From: Cristatella mucedo
Lineage: Eukaryota > Bryozoa > Phylactolaemata > Cristatellidae
Length of the DNA stretch: 64,000 nucleotides
Assembly: GCA_009760855.2 (NCBI GenBank)
Contig: WPIO01000004.1
Coordinates: 1,690,001-1,754,000, forward strand
Direction: 5' to 3'
The notes under the pieces are model-generated. The model saw nothing but the letters and a program-made list of their open reading frames with translations. It searched no databases and was not told where the DNA came from. The position numbers were made by a program, and so were the translations under genes. Every line of letters starts with the position of its first letter. The stretch's first letter is position 1. Positions 60,246 through 64,000 of this stretch are shown here, one piece after another.

Positions 60246-60327
60246 ATGAAGAAGTTGCTTAAACTCGGGCTACTGCTCATGAGCGTGGCGTCGCTTAGCA
60301 TCATCTGGATTCGCATCAGCGCTGGAG
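60246..60327 (+). CDS. LARGE: LARGE-like exon 1 (membrane anchor)
   Basis: MKKLLKLGLLLMSVASLSII: basic start, then one hydrophobic segment, as in type II Golgi enzymes. The donor is GTTCGT at 60328. An acceptor TTTATTTCTCCCAGCAG just upstream (60217) suggests a 5' untranslated exon further upstream. Confidence 0.7.
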
Positions 60328-63300
60328 GTTCGTTATTCTTGTACCGCAGTTAAATCAAGTCCGCAACGTCGTTCGACATTATATAGCTGAGGGAAGTAAT
60401 AGTTAACTGCAATAAAACACCCGGCGGCTGGTTCAATGTGTCACGTTTGCTGCGGTTTGCTCCCTTTTTTCAATATCTTGGTTAAATATTTCTCCGACGC
60501 ATTTCATTTGTGCTTAATTTTGATTAGTAAAAGCCAAGTTTTGTTAACCATTGTTAAGTCTGCCATTGTCTGCCATTGATTCGCGACTACAGTGCCCTTG
60601 AATCGTTGCTCAAGTCGCGCCCTGCTCGGTCTTGTCAGTTAATTTCTTTGCTAATTTCTTCTAAACATGATCTGCCTGTTTTTTAGATGTCAATCCGATG
60701 CCTTCCTATGAATTCAGAAATCCTGTACTGGTGGAGAACCGAAATTATCAGCTGCTAGCCGAAATGTAGGTTACAAACGGTGCCAAAACTCCCGCTCCCA
60801 TCATCCGCTCACTCACTCACGCCCTGGCCAATTTCCTTTGATTATATATCTGGCTAATAATGTCCTCTATCGAATGGCACTGCTTGACTTGTTGGTGACC
60901 TGAGCTACCTAGCATCAACAGCCGCAGTTTCGCCTACTTACTGAAAGCTGCTGCCTTGTAGACTTCCAGGACTGCAGTCGGGTGACAGCCATCCTCCGGC
61001 GTTTGCAAACAACAAAGGCTCAGTCCACGGCGCTTCCGATTGCAAAGGAAAGAACAATCGCCAGGAAGACTGCGAGGTAAGAAGCGGAGCGGAGATCTGA
61101 TGTGGTGCCTTACCTGTAACCTTACCTTGTAACCTTACCTTGCTTACCTGTGACAATGCTTTTCTCACAGGTCCCACCTTTGTCGTACTCCAAGTCTTGA
61201 TACGCAAACTAGTCAGAGCAAGCATCCCTTCCCTTTGCCTTGAATATCATTCGCTGTCCTATCATCCTCGGAGTGCTCAAAGATCATTCTGCTGGTTACG
61301 ATTTCAGGTCATGCATCTGGTGATCACCAGCTGGGGTACAAACGTTACACGGAACACAGCCCTTCTTCTTAAAAGCGTATTCTTGTACCGAAGAAGTCCA
61401 CTTCACCTTCACATATTGGCTGACGAAATAGCTACTGTCATTCTTGCAGAGCTTTTGAGATCGTGGGGACTTTTTAAAGGTAATATTCTGACCTACTCCC
61501 CTCCTGTCGCTTGTAACCTTGTTAATATGCCTCCGTGATGACGGTCGGAATCACCTATAATTTTCTTATAATATACGTTAACATAACAATGATTTTCATA
61601 TTTTAATCGTTGCAGTGTCCGTCACGTTCTACAATTTGAAAGAGCTGCAGGTGACACTTGACTCGCTCACCTGGCTTCTTCACTGTTCTTCACTAGCCTC
61701 TGCTGCCAACTCTAATGGTGTATTGGCAATCGCTAATATTTCCAGGCTGGCTATGCGTTGGAAGGCTTTCTGGAACCGACTGAAACCCGCCTGTTTCTTC
61801 AACTAGCATTACCGAGTATACTTCCGGCGGAAGTTACCAAAGTAAGCGGGGCCGCGCGCGATTAGCCTAAGGAGTCCTGCGGAAGCGTTCCGAAAAAGAC
61901 GTCCTATCCATAGGCCTGCGATACGCTGTGCTCCTATGATATGTTGAACAACTGCCTTAGTGAATGCTTCTTTTCCTCTGATTATTTTGCCATCTGAGCA
62001 AAGTTTTGAAAAGTGGCCTGACCGCGATCGTTCTTTTATATCCTGTCAGAAGGAGTCAACTGAAGCTGGAAGTCAGACCACCTTTGTCATCTGCATGGCT
62101 ATAGCTACGGGCTCGTGATGGCAAAGCCTGTCAGACAGCTGTCTATCATTATTTAATACAAAAGAGGGGGCACCGTGTGTGTAGGTCGTTCCCGGTCGCA
62201 CAATATCCTAGGAACTACTTACCACTGATAAATAAAGTAAAAAGACTAGAATTGCACCTCTAGAAGAACTGAATTACTTTCAAAGCATTTAGTATAGACC
62301 GGAAAGGACGCATTTTAACTGGATAATAACATCAACGAACAGGGATCGAGGTACTTTGTAGTGCTCTAAATTGCTCGTGCGATGCAGCTTACGATCCAAT
62401 TTATCTATTTTTCTTATAGGTTTTGATCCTAAACTCAGACCGGATGCTTGCAGCCGACATTGGTGAACTCTGGTCAGTATTTTCACGATTTAGTCACAGC
62501 CAAAGCATAGGGGTGGTTGCCTGGGTAAGTTTTGTGGGGGAAATGCCACTAAATGTAGCCGCGTGAACCGGCTCATGCCTGGCTACGGAGGTCGTTGGCT
62601 GGGACAACCCGGCACATGTGCAGACCTTTGCAGCCACGGCCGTCCTTCGCCGTGCTCGACTGTCGTGTCCCATTGTTACAGCCTAGAAACACGACCGCTA
62701 GCATTGGTGTGATGCTCATGCACGTGGCCAAGCTAAGAGGCAGCACATGGGCCAAGAACGTGGACGTCTTGAAGAAAGAAGCCCTCAGGTTGAGCTTGAC
62801 CGGAGCGGCTGTGGAGCAGGTCAGATAACGTCCAGGCTCTGCCGATTCCGATTGGATTCGACAAGCCGCAAAGCCGTTCGACCGCCGTTCGGTCGCCATG
62901 GCCATGGCCATGCTTAGCCATGCGACCGACGACCTGCGCCCGAACCTGCCTCACATCTTCCCCTTCGGTAGAAGTCGACCTGGCGTTTTAGCGTAAGCTT
63001 TATTGCAGGCAGCCGCCGATTTGCTCGTGGAACTCTTTTCGGATTTCGTCTACATCTTGCCTTGCCAGTATAACCATCCGACTGTCGATACGGCCGAGCT
63101 CTGCTCAGCCTCGAGCATTAAGCAAGTGAAGGTTATCGAGTTTTCCGGCGACCGAGTGCCTGCCCTCTTCTGGAAAACATTCCTAAAGGTCGTACGGTTC
63201 GACGGCAATCTTCTGCGAAAGCCTCGGGGTTACGCTTGCAGCACAGCAGCAGATGACGACGACGACGGCTCCCAATTGGACAATACAAGGAACGCTCAGC

Positions 63301-64000
63301 AGGTCAGTGTGCTTGCAGTGCAAACTGCATGCCGAGCCTTCCATTTGGCATCAATTGAGTTTGGTGACTGCGATGGCTGGCGCTGCTGCGATGAATGGGT
63401 GCTGAGACTCGTTAGCTTTTTTGTGCATCAGATGAAGCTGGTGGACTCGTTTGGCAACAACATCTGCAAAGACTATGTTCGGGAATTTATCGGCACCTTC
63501 CGAACGCACCTGTTCTATCTGGGCTCCTACACTGGCGTCAACGCTGACTTTGATGTAACTCTGGTAACGCAGCTGAGCATCAACCGCATGAATTCATTGG
63601 AGAGGCTTTGCAGCCAGTGGAGAGGACCGATGAGCATCGCCATCTACCTATCCGACAGCGACACACTGCATCTCTTGTCCTACATCCAAAGCTCTAAAGT
63701 CTTCGCCTCTAGGAATAACATAGTGTTTCACTTGCTATTCGAAGAAGGGGTGAGAAATATAGCTGTGCTCATTACAAATCAGTATGGCTGCACCTCTCAT
63801 CGACCTTGTGGCCGCGATTGCTGCAGCAGTGAAATGTTCTTGCACCGGTGCTCTATGATCATGCTGCTCAGCAAATGTCCCACAGTTGGGACCTGATTCT
63901 GGCTCCATTTATCGCTCCAGTCGTTATATCCCACCAACCATCTGAGGAACACTGCTGTCAGTCAAGTCAAGACTTCCCACGTGTTCGTACTGGATGTCGA
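60246..64000 (+). CDS. LARGE: LARGE-like bifunctional glycosyltransferase, 3' end beyond window
   Basis: LARGE is a Golgi type II enzyme that extends alternating xylose and glucuronate on alpha-dystroglycan; an N-terminal GT8 domain adds xylose and a C-terminal GT49-type domain adds glucuronate. Eleven exons follow in family order: cytosolic KKLLK plus membrane anchor, a short stem, SVFLYRRSPLHLHILADEIA and VTFYNLKELQ (start of GT8), the DxD exon, YILPCQYN..VRFDGNLLRK, then THLFYLGSYTG, DVTLVTQLSINRM, GPMSIAIYLSD and LYPTNHLRN..VFVLDV at the window end. All exons are open and all phases agree, so the gene is not an obvious pseudogene. Odd points: the first DxD is NSD and DQD has become AAD, so the xylosyl site looks damaged. 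The second DxD is cut by the window edge after D-V-GA. About 504-545 residues are visible; vertebrate LARGE has about 756. Confidence 0.85.
60687..60765 (+). CDS. LARGE: LARGE-like exon 2 (stem)
   Basis: Acceptor CTGTTTTTTAG and donor GTAGGT. Phase 1 in, 0 leaving two bases over. It encodes about 26 residues (DVNPMPSYEFRNPVLVENRN). Stem regions are poorly conserved, so support is from splicing and phase only. Confidence 0.6.
60962..61076 (+). CDS. LARGE: LARGE-like exon 3 (stem to GT8)
   Basis: Acceptor CTGCCTTGTAG and donor GTAAGA. It ends NNRQEDCE, matching the Cys-Glu just before the first GT8 strand in LARGE (KCETIHVAIVC). Confidence 0.7.
61308..61479 (+). CDS. LARGE: LARGE-like exon 4 (GT8 start)
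   Basis: Acceptor GATTTCAG and donor GTAATA. It encodes VMHLVITSWGTNVTRNTALL followed by KSVFLYRRSPLHLHILADEI and LRSWGLFK, a clear match to the first conserved block of LARGE. Confidence 0.88.
61616..61650 (+). CDS. LARGE: LARGE-like exon 5 (micro-exon)
   Basis: 35 bases between TTTTAATCGTTGCAG and GTGACA. It reads VSVTFYNLKELQ, matching LARGE VRVDFYNADELK. Confidence 0.8.
61746..61841 (+). CDS. LARGE: LARGE-like exon 6
   Basis: Acceptor CTAATATTTCCAG and donor GTAAGC, 32 codons ending RLFLQLALPSILPAEVTK, the helix before the DxD strand. The usual W-P-HYSG-YGL motif at its start is not conserved. Confidence 0.7.
62420..62524 (+). CDS. LARGE: LARGE-like exon 7 (first DxD region)
   Basis: Acceptor TTTTTCTTATAG and donor GTAAGT, 35 codons. 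VLILNSDRMLAADIGELWSV aligns with LARGE [20 protein letters not shown]. The metal-binding DTD is NSD here. Confidence 0.88.
62559..62819 (+). CDS. LARGE: LARGE-like exon 8 (5' boundary uncertain)
   Basis: The right boundary is the GTCAGA donor at 62820. The certain part is 62682-62819 after acceptor CCATTGTTACAG: ASIGVMLMHVAKLRGSTWAK matches the NTGVILLLLDKLR helix. The frame is open back to an acceptor-like ATGTAG at 62558, and the start (EPAHAWL) could correspond to the ENQSDWYL segment. The longer form is about 20 residues longer than LARGE, so an additional small intron may lie inside. Confidence 0.65.
63009..63302 (+). CDS. LARGE: LARGE-like exon 9 (end of GT8 domain)
   Basis: Acceptor TAGCGTAAGCTTTATTGCAG. 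FVYILPCQYN matches FLVYQLPCFWN; IKQVKVIEFSGDRVPALFWK and VVRFDGNLLRK match the DLKVIHWNSP..LEYDGNLLRR block. It ends with an acidic linker (ADDDDDGS). Confidence 0.85.
63432..63749 (+). CDS. LARGE: LARGE-like exon 10 (start of GT49-type domain)
   Basis: THLFYLGSYTG, then DVTLVTQLSINRMNSLERLC, GPMSIAIYLSDSDT and NNIVFHLLFEEG match the second domain almost residue for residue in its motifs. GTGAGA donor at 63750. Confidence 0.9.
63921..64000 (+). CDS. LARGE: LARGE-like exon 11 (cut by the window)
   Basis: Acceptor CCATTTATCGCTCCAG, phase 0. SLYPTNHLRNTAVSQVKTSH then VFVLDV: equivalent to FYPVNLLRNVAM..YMFLSDID. The last two bases, GA, begin an Asp or Glu codon at the second DxD. Confidence 0.85.

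Noticed and set aside
60938-61225. 95-codon minus-strand frame opposite LARGE-like exon 3
   Set aside because: No motif; the plus strand has splice sites and homology.

Overview
Organism. The window is animal nuclear DNA. It has GT-AG introns, CpG-rich islands, very long CT/GA, TA and CA/GT microsatellites, and many 5'-truncated non-LTR retrotransposons. A five-exon secreted polysaccharide lyase of family PL14, the family that includes the gastropod alginate lyases, suggests a marine spiralian (mollusc-like lophotrochozoan). That placement is inference. No open reading frame longer than about 300 codons is a real gene here; the genes are split into short exons, which I rebuilt by hand from splice sites, phase continuity and remembered family sequences.

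Genes. (1) Minus strand, 26302 down to 802, probably continuing off the left end: a secreted Cys-containing protein with a Ser/Thr-rich mucin-like region. I see a signal-peptide exon and three further exons, all joined by phase-1 introns, one about 10 kb long. (2) Minus strand, 42086 to 30115: a complete five-exon PL14-type polysaccharide (alginate) lyase of about 274 aa, with signal peptide, TATA box inside a CpG island, stop codon and ATTAAA signal. (3) Plus strand, from 60246 off the right end: a LARGE-like bifunctional glycosyltransferase in at least 11 exons. It has a type II membrane anchor, the GT8 xylosyltransferase-like domain and the start of the second (GT49-type) domain. Its first DxD motif reads N-S-D and the later DQD motif has also lost its first Asp. 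A short open exon-like fragment at 1-149 (+) belongs to an unidentified gene and is abutted by a retrotransposon.

Repeats. Two non-LTR families dominate. LINE-A is L2/CR1-like with about 22 fragments; the longest are at 43885-45645 (+) and 46435-48370 (-). LINE-B has at least six 3' fragments. A tRNA-like SINE family of six copies carries a 3' end resembling the LINE-A tail. Two related solo LTRs lie at 9116-9538 and 20302-20700; the second has a perfect 5-bp target duplication.

Layout. 1-26 kb: mucin-like gene, with introns filled by LINE, SINE and LTR copies. 26.3-30 kb: CT array, GC-rich block and 15-bp minisatellite. 30-42 kb: PL14 gene. 42-43 kb: its CpG-island promoter. 43-60 kb: repeat-rich intergenic DNA with two more CpG islands (51.8-52.8 and 53.3-54.1 kb) and large CT/TA arrays. 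60-64 kb: LARGE-like gene. The genes are not obviously related: one enzyme digests polysaccharide outside the cell, one builds glycans in the Golgi, and one is a secreted glycoprotein.
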